NCBI GenBank assembly: GCA_017472605.1
Contig: JAFUPV010000006.1
Coordinates: 124,001-188,000 of the forward strand
Reading direction: 5' to 3'
Source of the DNA: Lachnospiraceae bacterium
GTDB lineage: Bacteria > Bacillota > Clostridia > Lachnospirales > Lachnospiraceae
DNA length: 64,000 bases
Positions 1 through 8,812 of the stretch are shown here, piece after piece. The notes below the pieces were generated by a model. It saw nothing but the letters and a program-made list of their open reading frames with translations, did not search any database and was not told the origin of the DNA. A program made the position numbers and the translations under genes. Positions within the stretch are counted from its first letter, which is position 1; the number at the start of each line of letters is the position of its first letter.

Positions 1-2
1 CG

Positions 3-1370
3 GAGCGGATCAGCAGCTATGTGGAATCCGTTTTAAAAGCAAATCATCTTCGATATGTCAGGGATGAGGCAAATAACATCATCGCATGGAAGGATGCTGC
101 TGCCGGCTATGAAAATGCACCGGTTGTGATGCTTCAGGGACATCTGGACATGGTCAATGAAAAGACAACGCAGAGTACCCATGATTTCAGCAGAGATCCG
201 CTGGAACTTTTTGTGGATGGCGATGAAATTGGTGCAAAGGACACAACACTGGGCGGCGATGACGGAATTGCTGTTGCGTATATGCTGGCGATTCTGACGG
301 ATCCGTCTCTTGCCCACCCGGCGCTGGAGTGTGTGTTTACCGTAGACGAGGAAATCGGACTTCTTGGTGCAAATGTACTGGACCTTTCTTCCTGTCAGGC
401 GAAGTATCTGATTAATCTGGATTCCGAAGACGAGGGGATTTTCCTCTGCGGCTGTGCGGGAGGAATCCGTGAGGATCTGATGCTTCCGATCCGGAAAGAG
501 GAGATGGAGGCGGATTTCTGGAAAATTACCATTGATAACTGCCATGGAGGCCATTCCGGCATGGATATTGGAAAAGGCCGCTGCAATGCTCTGCTGATGG
601 CAGGCAGACTTCTCTTTGATCTGGAAGAATCCGGAATTTCCTATCGTCTTGCAGTCTGCGAGGGCGGCCAGAAGGACAATGCGATTCCGAGATCTTCCAT
701 GCTCATTGTTGCAACGGAAAAGGATTCTGAAGACAGCACCTTGATTGCGGATAATGTGAGATACCTGTTTGACGGATATAAAAAAGAATATCTGGTGTCC
801 GATCCGGACATGACAGTGACAGTGGAGGAGACAGATGCAGTTCCGGTCATGGATCTTGTTTCTCAGATCAAGGTTCTGTTTTTGCTTCGCATGCTTCCGG
901 CCGGTGTACAGGCAATGAGCCAGAACATCCCTGGTCTGGTTGAAACGTCCTTAAATACAGGAATCATGAAGACAAATGAGGACTGCTTTACCGTCAGCCA
1001 GTCAATCCGCAGCAATGTGAACGCCAGAAAATATGAGCTGGTCAATAAGCTGGCATTTCTTGTGGAGTATCTGGGCGGCGAAGCAGGAACAAGAGGCGAC
1101 TATCCGGGATGGGAATTCAATCCGGATTCCACCCTTCGTGTGCTGATGGCAGAGACCTGGAAGGAAATGACAGGAAAAGACGCGGCGATTGAAGCGATTC
1201 ATGCCGGTCTGGAATGCGGCATTATCTCAGAAAAGATGCCTGGCATTGACATCGTTTCCATGGGTCCGGACATGAAGGACATCCACACCCCGACAGAGCG
1301 CCTTGGAATTTCATCGACAAGACGCTGCTATGAATTCCTTCTGGAAGTGCTGAAGCGGATTCAGAATTAA
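3..1370 (+). CDS. pepD: Aminoacyl-histidine dipeptidase PepD (M20 family), 5' end outside window
   Basis: Zinc peptidase of the M20 family that splits Xaa-His and other dipeptides in the cytoplasm. The reading frame is open from base 3 to the window edge (visible start ERISSYVESV), so the N-terminus, probably about 30 residues, lies upstream; the GTG at 21 is just an internal Val codon. Metal-site motifs are visible: QGHLDMV, LGGDDG, TVDEEIGLLGA, and near the C-terminus HAGLECG followed by HTPTER. About 455 residues are visible against a usual total of about 485. It is followed 29 bases later by the methyltransferase gene and probably shares its transcript. The PepD call is firm; the exact dipeptide range is unknown. 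Confidence 0.93.
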   Translation, partial: ERISSYVESVLKANHLRYVRDEANNIIAWKDAAAGYENAPVVMLQGHLDMVNEKTTQSTHDFSRDPLELFVDGDEIGAKDTTLGGDDGIAVAYMLAILTDPSLAHPALECVFTVDEEIGLLGANVLDLSSCQAKYLINLDSEDEGIFLCGCAGGIREDLMLPIRKEEMEADFWKITIDNCHGGHSGMDIGKGRCNALLMAGRLLFDLEESGISYRLAVCEGGQKDNAIPRSSMLIVATEKDSEDSTLIADNVRYLFDGYKKEYLVSDPDMTVTVEETDAVPVMDLVSQIKVLFLLRMLPAGVQAMSQNIPGLVETSLNTGIMKTNEDCFTVSQSIRSNVNARKYELVNKLAFLVEYLGGEAGTRGDYPGWEFNPDSTLRVLMAETWKEMTGKDAAIEAIHAGLECGIISEKMPGIDIVSMGPDMKDIHTPTERLGISSTRRCYEFLLEVLKRIQN

Positions 1371-1399
1371 CTGAAATGTGAGAGAAAGGAATCATCCCA

Positions 1400-2764
1400 A
1401 TGGAATTACCGGTTCAGTTTCTTGAAAATATGAAAGAATTGCTTTCGCCGGAGGAATATCAGGCATATCTTGACAGCTATCAGGAAGAACGTGTCTATGG
1501 CCTGCGTGTGAATACCAATAAAATCACTCCGGAAGAATTCGAAACAATCTGTCCGTTTCCGATCAAACGGATTCCCTGGATCCCCAATGGTTATTACTAC
1601 GAGGGCAGTTCCAAACCGGCAAAGGATCCCTACTATTTTGCCGGCCTGTACTACCTGCAGGAGCCGTCAGCCATGACACCGGCCTGGGAGCTTCCCATTG
1701 AGCCGGGTGACCGTGTACTGGATCTCTGTGCAGCTCCGGGAGGCAAAAGCACGGAGCTGGTGGCAAAGCTGAAAGGAAAAGGAATTCTGGTCAGCAATGA
1801 CATCAGCAATTCCCGTGCCAAAGCGCTTCTGAAGAATCTGGAACTGTTCGGAATTCCCAATGCGCTGATCACCAGTGAAGCGCCCTATAAGCTGGCAGAA
1901 CGGTTTCAGGGATATTTCGATAAGATTCTGATCGATGCGCCCTGTTCCGGAGAAGGCATGTTCCGCAAGGATCAGGCAGTGATCAGAAGCTGGATTGAGC
2001 ATGGCAATGATTTCTATGTGAAGCTTCAGAAAGAGATTGTTTCTTATGCGCTGCAGATGCTGAAGCCAGGCGGCATGCTTCTGTATTCCACCTGCACGTT
2101 TTCGCCGCTGGAGGATGAACAGATTGTCCAGTTTATGCTGGAACAGGATCCGTCGCTGGAACTGGTGGAGCCGGTCTGGTATGAAGGATTTGATCATGGT
2201 CATCCGGAATGGGCGGACGGGAATCCGGATCTGACGCGCTGTGTTCGAATCTGGCCGCACCGGATGAAAGGAGAAGGCCATTTTCTGGCAATGGTAAAAA
2301 AGCACGGGGAAACGCCTCTGGAAAGGGCAGGGAGGAGCTCCGGAAGAAATGAAACGTTTCCGGAGGAGATGGAGTCCTTCCTGAACGAAATACGAAGAAA
2401 ATGGGATGTTTCGGAAGTGGAACTGCGGCAGGAGAAAGCGATGCTTCCGCCGCCTGCGGACCGTGATCTGAAAGGACTTCGGATCCTGCGTTCCGGTCTT
2501 CTTCTGGGAGAATGCAGAAAGAACCGTTTTGAACCGAGTCAGGCGCTGGCAATGACACTGAAGAAAGAGGAATTCGGGAATTGTCTTGATCTGTCCAGGG
2601 ACGATGTCCGCGTGATTAAGTACCTGAAGGGAGAGACCATTGAGGCAGATGAGCCGATGAAGGGATGGGTTCTGATCTGCGTGGATGGTTATCCTCTTGG
2701 CTTCGGAAAGGCATCGGGAACGACAATCAAGAATAAATATCTGGCAGGATGGCGGTGGATGTAA
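1400..2764 (+). CDS. RsmB/RsmF-type rRNA (cytosine-C5) methyltransferase
   Basis: SAM-dependent RNA m5C methyltransferase of the NOL1/NOP2/Sun family, probably acting on 16S rRNA. The SAM-binding motif LDLCAAPGGK lies at about residues 108-117. The two family cysteines are present, in DAPCSGEG (C182) and STCTF (C232). The C-terminal 130 residues resemble the RsmF-like RNA-binding extension. An AAAGGA Shine-Dalgarno lies about nine bases before the ATG. The stop codon shares one base with the start of rsuA (taATG), so the two rRNA-modification genes are translationally coupled. Family assignment is firm; which cytosine is modified cannot be read from sequence. Confidence 0.92.
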   Translation: MELPVQFLENMKELLSPEEYQAYLDSYQEERVYGLRVNTNKITPEEFETICPFPIKRIPWIPNGYYYEGSSKPAKDPYYFAGLYYLQEPSAMTPAWELPIEPGDRVLDLCAAPGGKSTELVAKLKGKGILVSNDISNSRAKALLKNLELFGIPNALITSEAPYKLAERFQGYFDKILIDAPCSGEGMFRKDQAVIRSWIEHGNDFYVKLQKEIVSYALQMLKPGGMLLYSTCTFSPLEDEQIVQFMLEQDPSLELVEPVWYEGFDHGHPEWADGNPDLTRCVRIWPHRMKGEGHFLAMVKKHGETPLERAGRSSGRNETFPEEMESFLNEIRRKWDVSEVELRQEKAMLPPPADRDLKGLRILRSGLLLGECRKNRFEPSQALAMTLKKEEFGNCLDLSRDDVRVIKYLKGETIEADEPMKGWVLICVDGYPLGFGKASGTTIKNKYLAGWRWM

Positions 2765-3465
2765 TGGCAGAATATCGTCTGGATAAATTTCTGGCGCTGA
2801 ATGGTGTCGGAACGAGAAGTCAGGTAAAAGAACTGATTCGCAAAGGGTTGATCCGAATCAATGGGGAAGCGGCAAAAAAGCCGGAGCAGAAAATTGACCC
2901 GCAGAAGGATCAGATCACTGCAGAAGGAAGGATTCTGAATTTTTCTGAAACCGTGTACTACATGCTTCACAAACCGGCCGGTGTGATCACGGCAACTGAT
3001 GATAAACGGCATCAAACAGTGATGGATCTTCTGGAAGAGAAACGGACTGATCTGTTTCCGGTGGGGCGTCTTGATATCGATACAGAAGGACTGCTGCTGA
3101 TCACAAACGACGGAGAGACGGGCCATCGCCTTCTGTCTCCCAAACGCCATGTAGATAAGACTTACTATGTGGAAACCGACAGTCCGATTCCATCCGATGC
3201 CGGTGAGCGGTTTGCTGCCGGCCTGGATTTGGGAGATTTTACGTCGATGCCGGCTCATTTTGAATTGCTGAGTCCGAACAGCGGAAAACTGACGATTCAT
3301 GAAGGAAAGTTTCATCAGGTGAAACGGATGTTTGAAGCGGTTGGAACAACGGTTGTCTATCTGAAACGGCTGACAATGGGGCCGCTGGTGCTTGATGAAA
3401 CGCTGGAAAAGGGCGCTTATCGGAAGCTGACTGAGACGGAAGTGGAAGCAATACGAACCATTTAA
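2764..3465 (+). CDS. rsuA: 16S rRNA pseudouridine synthase RsuA family
   Basis: Predicted to isomerise a uridine in small-subunit rRNA (position 516 in the E. coli enzyme). An S4 RNA-binding domain occupies residues 1-50, followed by the RsuA catalytic domain with GRLDIDTEGL, whose Asp (about residue 104) is the catalytic one. The chosen ATG at 2764 overlaps the upstream stop codon and begins MAEYRLDKF, the usual S4 start; an in-frame ATG at 2749 would add five residues. The length, 233 residues, is normal. It is the last gene of the pepD-methyltransferase-rsuA group and is closed by a terminator. RluB/RluE relatives share the motif, so the target site is inferred. Confidence 0.9.
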   Translation: MAEYRLDKFLALNGVGTRSQVKELIRKGLIRINGEAAKKPEQKIDPQKDQITAEGRILNFSETVYYMLHKPAGVITATDDKRHQTVMDLLEEKRTDLFPVGRLDIDTEGLLLITNDGETGHRLLSPKRHVDKTYYVETDSPIPSDAGERFAAGLDLGDFTSMPAHFELLSPNSGKLTIHEGKFHQVKRMFEAVGTTVVYLKRLTMGPLVLDETLEKGAYRKLTETEVEAIRTI

Positions 3466-3499
3466 CGGAAGGGCGGAAATCGCCCTTCTGTCTGTTTTT
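3466..3499 (+). terminator. Rho-independent terminator after rsuA
   Basis: An eight-base perfect stem (GAAGGGCG at 3468-3475 and CGCCCTTC at 3481-3488) with a five-base loop is followed by tgtctgttttt. It directly follows the rsuA stop and precedes a new promoter. Confidence 0.9.
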
Positions 3500-3518
3500 C
3501 GATCCATTTTGTTATTCG

Positions 3519-3547
3519 TTGACGAACGGGGCAATTCCGGTTATAAT
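3519..3547 (+). promoter_or_regulatory. SigA-type promoter for the HAD hydrolase-recU group
   Basis: TTGACG at 3519-3524 and TATAAT at 3542-3547 are separated by 17 bases. The next ATG with a GAAGGAG Shine-Dalgarno is 31 bases downstream. Confidence 0.85.
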
Positions 3548-3577
3548 TAACCATTATACATACGAAGGAGACAGGAT

Positions 3578-4279
3578 ATGTCCGGACAGATGACAATAAA
3601 AGGAGTAATCTTCGACCTTGACGGTTCGCTGGTCGATTCTATGTGGATGTGGAAGCAGATTGATGTTGAGTTTCTGCAAAACTATGGGTGTGAGGTCCCG
3701 GACGGACTTCAGGATGCCATCGAAGGGATGAGTTTCACAGAGACTGCCGAGTATTTCCAGAAGACGTTTGCGCTGCCGCTTACGATTGAAGAGATCAAGG
3801 ACTGCTGGAACCGGATGGCATTTGAGAAATACAGAAGCGAAGTAGGTTTCAAACCAGGTGCAGGACTGTTTTTGGACTATCTGAGAGAACACGGGATCCG
3901 GACCGGGATCGCCACCAGCAATTCCCGGGAACTGGTACGCACGGTGCTTGCATCGCTTGGGGCAAACGATAAGTTTGATGCAATCGTCACTTCCTGCGAC
4001 GTGGCGAAAGGAAAACCGGCTCCTGATGTCTATCTGAAAGCGGCAGAAATGATGGGTGTTGCGCCGTCAGACTGCCTGGTCTTTGAAGATGTGACTGCCG
4101 GGATCATGGCCGGTAAAAATGCCGGGATGCATGTAATCGCTGTGGACGATGAATTTTCCCGGTATCAGGAGGAACGTAAGCGCCGGCTGGCAGACGGATT
4201 TATCCGGTGCTATGATGAGGTAACTGCATGGATGGAGTCGGAGCAGAAGGCAGATTTTCCGGCGGGAAGCTGCGGTTGA
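3578..4279 (+). CDS. HAD family hydrolase, beta-phosphoglucomutase/phosphatase-like
   Basis: Cytoplasmic haloacid-dehalogenase-type phosphatase or phosphomutase. Motif I is DLDGSLVDS (nucleophile Asp 13, acid/base Asp 15), motif II is ATSNSR, and the motif III/IV region shows KGKPAPDVY and FEDVTAGI. The helical cap between motifs I and II is of the C1 type seen in PgmB-like and GPH-like enzymes. The length of 233 residues is normal. It starts seven bases after a strong GAAGGAG and lies close downstream of a consensus promoter. The substrate cannot be told from sequence; sugar phosphates are the usual class. Confidence 0.88.
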   Translation: MSGQMTIKGVIFDLDGSLVDSMWMWKQIDVEFLQNYGCEVPDGLQDAIEGMSFTETAEYFQKTFALPLTIEEIKDCWNRMAFEKYRSEVGFKPGAGLFLDYLREHGIRTGIATSNSRELVRTVLASLGANDKFDAIVTSCDVAKGKPAPDVYLKAAEMMGVAPSDCLVFEDVTAGIMAGKNAGMHVIAVDDEFSRYQEERKRRLADGFIRCYDEVTAWMESEQKADFPAGSCG

Positions 4280-4320
4280 TCGACTCATTGGGGCAAGAAA
4301 AACAGGAAAGAGGGAATGAG

Positions 4321-4890
4321 ATGTTTCGTCTGAATAAGGGCCATTATGGCTATCTGAATCGTAGAAAAAAACAGCTGATGATCCAGGTCGGCGTGATCCT
4401 CTTCGGGATTATTGTGCTGGTTGTACTTGGATATTTCAGTACAAAAACAAGAAAGAATCTGCTGACGGTTGCTGCTGTTGTCTCCGCGCTTCCGCTTGCC
4501 AATCAGCTTGTAGTTCTGATTGCCGTGTGGAAATACCGTTCCAGACCAAAGGACGAGTACGAGGAGCTGTCCGCACTGGTTGGTAACGGAATTCTGGACA
4601 CGGAACTGATCATGACTTCAAAAAATGACCGGGCGATGGAAATTAATTATGCCTATGTCCACGAAAAAGGCGTGTTCTGCTACAGCGGGGACAAAAAACT
4701 GGAAACGAAAAAGGTGGAGGAATATATTTCCCAATATCTGGACGCAAATGGGTTGAAGGCGGATGTGTTCTTAATCAAGGACTGGAAAAATTACAGAAAC
4801 CGCCTTTCGTCCCTGTCTCCGGTTGACAGAAAAACCTGTGACGAAAAGCTGCTGAAAATAGAAGGGGTACTTCGGAATCTGGCAATCTGA
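4321..4890 (+). CDS. Small membrane protein of unknown function
   Basis: I do not recognise a named family. The ATG at 4321 is chosen because it follows a purine-rich GGAAAGAGGGAATGAG and gives a basic N-terminus followed at once by membrane segments; a longer frame opens at 4228 but would overlap the HAD gene. The protein has 189 residues, with two likely membrane helices at about 20-38 and 48-68, then a soluble, Lys/Glu-rich C-terminal domain of about 115 residues predicted to face the cytoplasm. It lies between the HAD gene and a pseudouridine synthase gene in one run of + strand genes. Confidence 0.75.
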   Translation: MFRLNKGHYGYLNRRKKQLMIQVGVILFGIIVLVVLGYFSTKTRKNLLTVAAVVSALPLANQLVVLIAVWKYRSRPKDEYEELSALVGNGILDTELIMTSKNDRAMEINYAYVHEKGVFCYSGDKKLETKKVEEYISQYLDANGLKADVFLIKDWKNYRNRLSSLSPVDRKTCDEKLLKIEGVLRNLAI

Positions 4891-4964
4891 CTCTCATGCG
4901 TATGTGAGAAGGAATGCAATTTCAGCACAGAAAAAAGATGTCCGGATATGTGGAGAAAATCAGA

Positions 4965-6053
4965 ATGAAAGAGCTTAGAATCGGGGAGCAGGACTGCGGG
5001 CAGCGTCTGGATAAATATCTGGCAAAATACCTCAGCCAGGCTCCGAAAAGTTTTCTATATAAAATGATGCGTAAGAAAAACATTACGCTGAACCATTCCC
5101 GATGCGAGGGAAACGAGAAGCTGCAGCCGGGAGACTGCATCAATCTGTTCTTTTCGGATGAGACGCTGATGAAATTCATGGGAGAGGGAGCCGCAGCGTC
5201 AAAAACATCATCCGACGGCATGCGCGGCGAAGACAAAGCCGTCCATGGTCCGGTCGGTGAGACAGGAAAACATGCAGCCAGTCCGCTTCAGATCATCTAT
5301 GAGGATCGCCATGTCATGTTTGTCAACAAACGGACTGGCGAGCTGTCGCAGAAAACGAAGGAATCGGATGTATCTCTTGTTGATCAGATCATTGCCCATT
5401 CACTGGAAAGCGGTCTTCTGACAAGAGAAGCACTGCGTACCTGCCGTCCGTCTGTATGCAACCGGCTTGACCGGAACACCAGCGGTCTTGTGGCTGCCGG
5501 TCTTTCGCTGCCAGGACTGGCGTTTCTGTCCGAACAGCTGAAGAACCGTGATGTGCATAAATACTATCTTTGTCTCGTCAGAGGAAGGATTACGGAATCG
5601 TCTCATCTGAAAGGATATCTGGGAAAGGATGAGAAAACAAATCGGGTTGCAGTTGCGGATGCGATTGAGAAGCTGCCTGCTGCTTTGCAGAAGGAGGCCC
5701 AGTGGATTGAGACCGCATATGAGCCGCTGGATGGAAACAATCAGGTGACTTTGCTGCGCGTGCACCTGATTACAGGACGATCCCACCAGATCCGTGCGCA
5801 CCTTTCGTCCATCGGCCATCCCATAGTCGGTGATCCGAAATATGGTGACAGCCGGTTAAACAGAGAGTTCCGGGAAACCTGCGGTGTACGGTCGCAGCTT
5901 CTCCATGCGTGGGAGATGCAGTTTGGCGCAATTGAGGGAACCTTTTCCTATCTCAGCAGAAAACGGTTCTTTGCACCGCTGCCGTCGGAATTCAGAAAAG
6001 CACTGAAGAAAAACGGTGTGTCTCTTCCTGAGGAGACAGCCGAAGAGTCATAA
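4965..6053 (+). CDS. RluA-family pseudouridine synthase
   Basis: Predicted 23S rRNA or tRNA pseudouridine synthase. An S4-like domain (GQRLDKYLAKYL) is followed by the RluA catalytic domain with NRLDRNTSG, the catalytic Asp being near residue 169, and by the TGRSHQIRAHL and GHPIVGDPKYG motifs. Start 4965 (MKELRIGEQ) has a GGAG nine bases upstream; ATGs at 4914 and 4938 are in frame but have poorer spacing or sequence. About 50 residues between the S4 and catalytic domains are low in conservation. A second RluD-type gene lies at 46387-47343, so the two probably modify different sites. Confidence 0.9.
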   Translation: MKELRIGEQDCGQRLDKYLAKYLSQAPKSFLYKMMRKKNITLNHSRCEGNEKLQPGDCINLFFSDETLMKFMGEGAAASKTSSDGMRGEDKAVHGPVGETGKHAASPLQIIYEDRHVMFVNKRTGELSQKTKESDVSLVDQIIAHSLESGLLTREALRTCRPSVCNRLDRNTSGLVAAGLSLPGLAFLSEQLKNRDVHKYYLCLVRGRITESSHLKGYLGKDEKTNRVAVADAIEKLPAALQKEAQWIETAYEPLDGNNQVTLLRVHLITGRSHQIRAHLSSIGHPIVGDPKYGDSRLNREFRETCGVRSQLLHAWEMQFGAIEGTFSYLSRKRFFAPLPSEFRKALKKNGVSLPEETAEES

Positions 6054-6074
6054 AAGGAAGGATTCGCAGTTCAT

Positions 6075-6611
6075 ATGCCGACCTGGAAAAGCAGAGGGCT
6101 TCGCGGTTCTGTGCTGGAGGATTTTATTAACATGACAATTTCCTATTATCAGGACAATGGTCTTGCTCTGATCCAGAAAATACCGACCCCGATTAAGCCA
6201 ATCAACATTGATAAAGAAACAAGGCACATCACGCTGGCCTATTTCGACCAGAAAAGCACCGTTGACTACATTGGCGCGGTTCAGGGAATTCCTGTGTGCT
6301 TTGATGCAAAAGAATCAGCGGTGGATACCTTTCCGCTGAAGAACATCCATGAACATCAGATCCGGTTCATGGAGCGGATGGAAAAACAGAATGGAATTGC
6401 CTTCATTCTCCTATACTACAGCCATCGGGACGAGGCATACTATCTTCCGTTTCGTGATGTGCTTTTCTTCTGGCAGCGTGCAGAGAAAGGCGGAAGAAAA
6501 AGCTTCACCTATGAGGAGGTTGACAAGACACTTCAGATCCGCATAAAGAACGGAATTTATCTTCATTTTCTGGAGCAGCTGCAGATGGATCTGCTCAGAC
6601 GGAGCGAATGA
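6075..6611 (+). CDS. recU: Holliday junction resolvase RecU
   Basis: Mg-dependent nuclease that resolves Holliday junctions in recombination and chromosome segregation in Firmicutes. The family pattern is clear: SRGLRGSVLED near the N-terminus, IPTPIKPINI, STVDYIGAVQG, CFDAKESAVDTFPLKNIHEHQ with the acidic DxxE/K active-site group, and a Tyr-rich YLPF segment. It has 178 residues, slightly short for the family. It starts 21 bases after the pseudouridine synthase stop and is the last gene of that group. In many Firmicutes recU pairs with pbp1; here it does not. Confidence 0.9.
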   Translation: MPTWKSRGLRGSVLEDFINMTISYYQDNGLALIQKIPTPIKPINIDKETRHITLAYFDQKSTVDYIGAVQGIPVCFDAKESAVDTFPLKNIHEHQIRFMERMEKQNGIAFILLYYSHRDEAYYLPFRDVLFFWQRAEKGGRKSFTYEEVDKTLQIRIKNGIYLHFLEQLQMDLLRRSE

Positions 6612-6668
6612 TGGAAACGGGAGCGGCAAAAGCTTTGACCGCAGTTTCTGCAAATTCGAAATCAATGC

Positions 6669-6697
6669 TTGACAGAACGGATAAAGTCTACTATAAT
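6669..6697 (+). promoter_or_regulatory. SigA-type promoter of the his operon
   Basis: TTGACA at 6669-6674 and TATAAT at 6692-6697 are 17 bases apart, a full consensus match. About 60 bases of leader follow before the hisZ ATG; they are too short for a T-box and I see no attenuator in them. Confidence 0.9.
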
Positions 6698-6763
6698 ATT
6701 GAAACACGCTGGTATGGTAGCATGGTAGCACACTAAAGCGTCCAGCGGAGAAAGGTATCAGTT

Positions 6764-8053
6764 ATGAGTATCAGTTTATTACATACACCGGAAGGTGTCC
6801 GCGACATCTATGGAATGGAATATGCCAGAAAGAAGACGGCTTCGGCCAAAATTGCAGGCGTGTTCAAACGATATGGATATCGCAGCATCCAGACACCGAC
6901 CTTTGAGTTTTTTGATATATTCAATAAAGAGCGTGGATCCGTTGCGTCAAGAGAGATGTACAAGTTTTTCGACCGGGAAGGAAATACACTGGTTCTTCGG
7001 CCTGACATTACGCCGTCCATTGCCAGGTGTGCCGCAAAGTATTACATGTTTGAGGATATGCCGGTCCGTCTCTGCTATGAGGGAAATACATTTATTAATA
7101 ACGTAAGCTATCGCGGAAGTCTGAAGGAAACAACGATTCTTGGCGCCGAGATGTTCAACGATACAACGACAGACGCAGATGCGGAAATGGTTGCGATGCT
7201 GATTGAGTGTCTGAAAGAGAGCGGACTTACGGAATTTCAGGTCGAGGTTGGAATGGTTGATTATTTCAACGGTCTGATGGAAGACGCGAAGCTGGATGAA
7301 GATCAGCAGAATCAGCTGCGCCTGCTGATTGAACAGAAGAATTATTTCGGTGTCGAAGAACTTCTTGCAGCAAAGGAGATGAATCCGGCAGTCAAGGATG
7401 CAATCCTGATGATTCCCAAACTGTTTGGCGGAATTGATCAGATCAGACGTGCCAGAACGATGACTGAAAATGAACGCGCTCACCATGCGCTGAATCGTCT
7501 GGAGAAGATGTATGCCATACTTTCGGTCTACGGTCTGGAAAAATATGTGACTTTTGACCTTGGTATGCTCGGCAAGTTTGAGTATTATACCGGAATGATC
7601 TTTAAAGCCTATACCTATGGAACCGGTACTCCCATTGCGACCGGCGGACGTTATGACCGCCTGCTTGCTCAGTTTGGAAAAGATGCGCCGGCAACGGGAT
7701 TTGGCATCTATCTGGATGAACTGATGACCGCGTTAAACCGCCAGAAGATCGATCTGGACACCGATTATGTACAGACTGCTCTGCTTTATGACAGGAGACA
7801 GAAGGAGACGGCGGTGATGCTTGCCAACTATCTGCGTCAGACAGGGACGGATCTGTGCCTAATGAAGAAGTTCTATGAAAAGACACTGGAAGACTATGTT
7901 GCCTATGCAAAGAGAAGCGGAATCGGCGGAATTTTCTACATTGACGAAACCGGGGAAACGGTGCGGGTAATCAATGTGGAGGATGGAAGTGAACAGACGG
8001 TTCGTCTGGCTGCCATTCTGCCGGATGCACAGACAGGAAAGGAGCCGGTATAA
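6764..8053 (+). CDS. hisZ: ATP phosphoribosyltransferase regulatory subunit HisZ
   Basis: HisRS-like paralogue without synthetase function that forms a hetero-octamer with short-form HisG and makes it active and histidine-sensitive. The class II synthetase core is visible: TPEGVRDIYG at the start, RGSVASREMYKFFDREG, LRPDITPSIARC and GGRYDRLLAQFG. The C-terminal anticodon-binding domain of HisRS is replaced by a shorter divergent region. It has 429 residues. Its stop directly abuts the hisG ATG. The short-form HisG next to it confirms HisZ rather than HisS. First gene of the his operon. Confidence 0.93.
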   Translation: MSISLLHTPEGVRDIYGMEYARKKTASAKIAGVFKRYGYRSIQTPTFEFFDIFNKERGSVASREMYKFFDREGNTLVLRPDITPSIARCAAKYYMFEDMPVRLCYEGNTFINNVSYRGSLKETTILGAEMFNDTTTDADAEMVAMLIECLKESGLTEFQVEVGMVDYFNGLMEDAKLDEDQQNQLRLLIEQKNYFGVEELLAAKEMNPAVKDAILMIPKLFGGIDQIRRARTMTENERAHHALNRLEKMYAILSVYGLEKYVTFDLGMLGKFEYYTGMIFKAYTYGTGTPIATGGRYDRLLAQFGKDAPATGFGIYLDELMTALNRQKIDLDTDYVQTALLYDRRQKETAVMLANYLRQTGTDLCLMKKFYEKTLEDYVAYAKRSGIGGIFYIDETGETVRVINVEDGSEQTVRLAAILPDAQTGKEPV

Positions 8054-8695
8054 ATGAGATATATTACGTTTGCCCTGGCGAAAGGGCGCCTGGCAAAAAA
8101 GGCAATGGATATTCTTGAAAAGTCCGGTATTACCTGTGAGGAAATGAAGGATGAGAGCAGCAGAAAGCTGATTTTTGTCAATGAGGAGCTGAAGCTGAAA
8201 TTCTTTCTATCCAAAGCGTCTGATGTTCCTACCTATGTGGAATATGGAGCGGCTGATATCGGCGTTGTCGGAAAAGACACGATCATGGAAGAAGGAAGAA
8301 ACCTGTATGAGGTGATGGATCTGGGAATCGGAAAATGCCGCATGTGTGTTGCCGGCCCGGAATCGGCCCGTGATCTGCTGAATAACCATGAGCTGATCCG
8401 TGTGGCGACAAAATATCCGGTCATTGCAAAGGATTACTTCTACAATAGAAAGCACCAGACGGTGGAGATTATCAAATTGAATGGCTCGGTAGAGCTTGCG
8501 CCGATTGTAGGCTTATCGGAGGTGATCGTTGATATTGTGGAGACCGGAACGACACTGAAAGAGAATGGTCTTTGTGTGCTGGAAGAGATTTGTCCGCTGT
8601 CAGCAAGAGTGGTGGTAAATCAGGTCAGCATGAAGATGGAAAATGAACGAATCAATGAGATTCTGGCAAGGTTCCGCGCGGGGCTTCTTGAGTAA
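8054..8695 (+). CDS. hisG: ATP phosphoribosyltransferase, short form HisG
   Basis: Catalyses the first step of histidine synthesis, joining ATP and PRPP. It begins [10 protein letters not shown] and carries the [11 protein letters not shown] and the PRPP-binding [14 protein letters not shown] motifs. At 213 residues it is the short form lacking the C-terminal regulatory domain, and so needs HisZ, whose gene ends on the base before its ATG. Feedback control by histidine would act through HisZ. Very secure call. Confidence 0.96.
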   Translation: MRYITFALAKGRLAKKAMDILEKSGITCEEMKDESSRKLIFVNEELKLKFFLSKASDVPTYVEYGAADIGVVGKDTIMEEGRNLYEVMDLGIGKCRMCVAGPESARDLLNNHELIRVATKYPVIAKDYFYNRKHQTVEIIKLNGSVELAPIVGLSEVIVDIVETGTTLKENGLCVLEEICPLSARVVVNQVSMKMENERINEILARFRAGLLE

Positions 8696-8812
8696 GCCTG
8701 AAACGCCTGGATAGGAGAAGCAGGGCCGTTTTTGCCGGATATCGAACGGCGAAAGCAGTCTGTAAAAATAGGAAGGATGTTCGGAAATGAAATCCGGAAG
8801 GGCAGGAGAAAG

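Noticed and set aside
6698..6763. T-box or his attenuator upstream of hisZ
   Set aside because: Only about 60 bases of leader, with no specifier-type stem, no terminator pair and no run of His codons.
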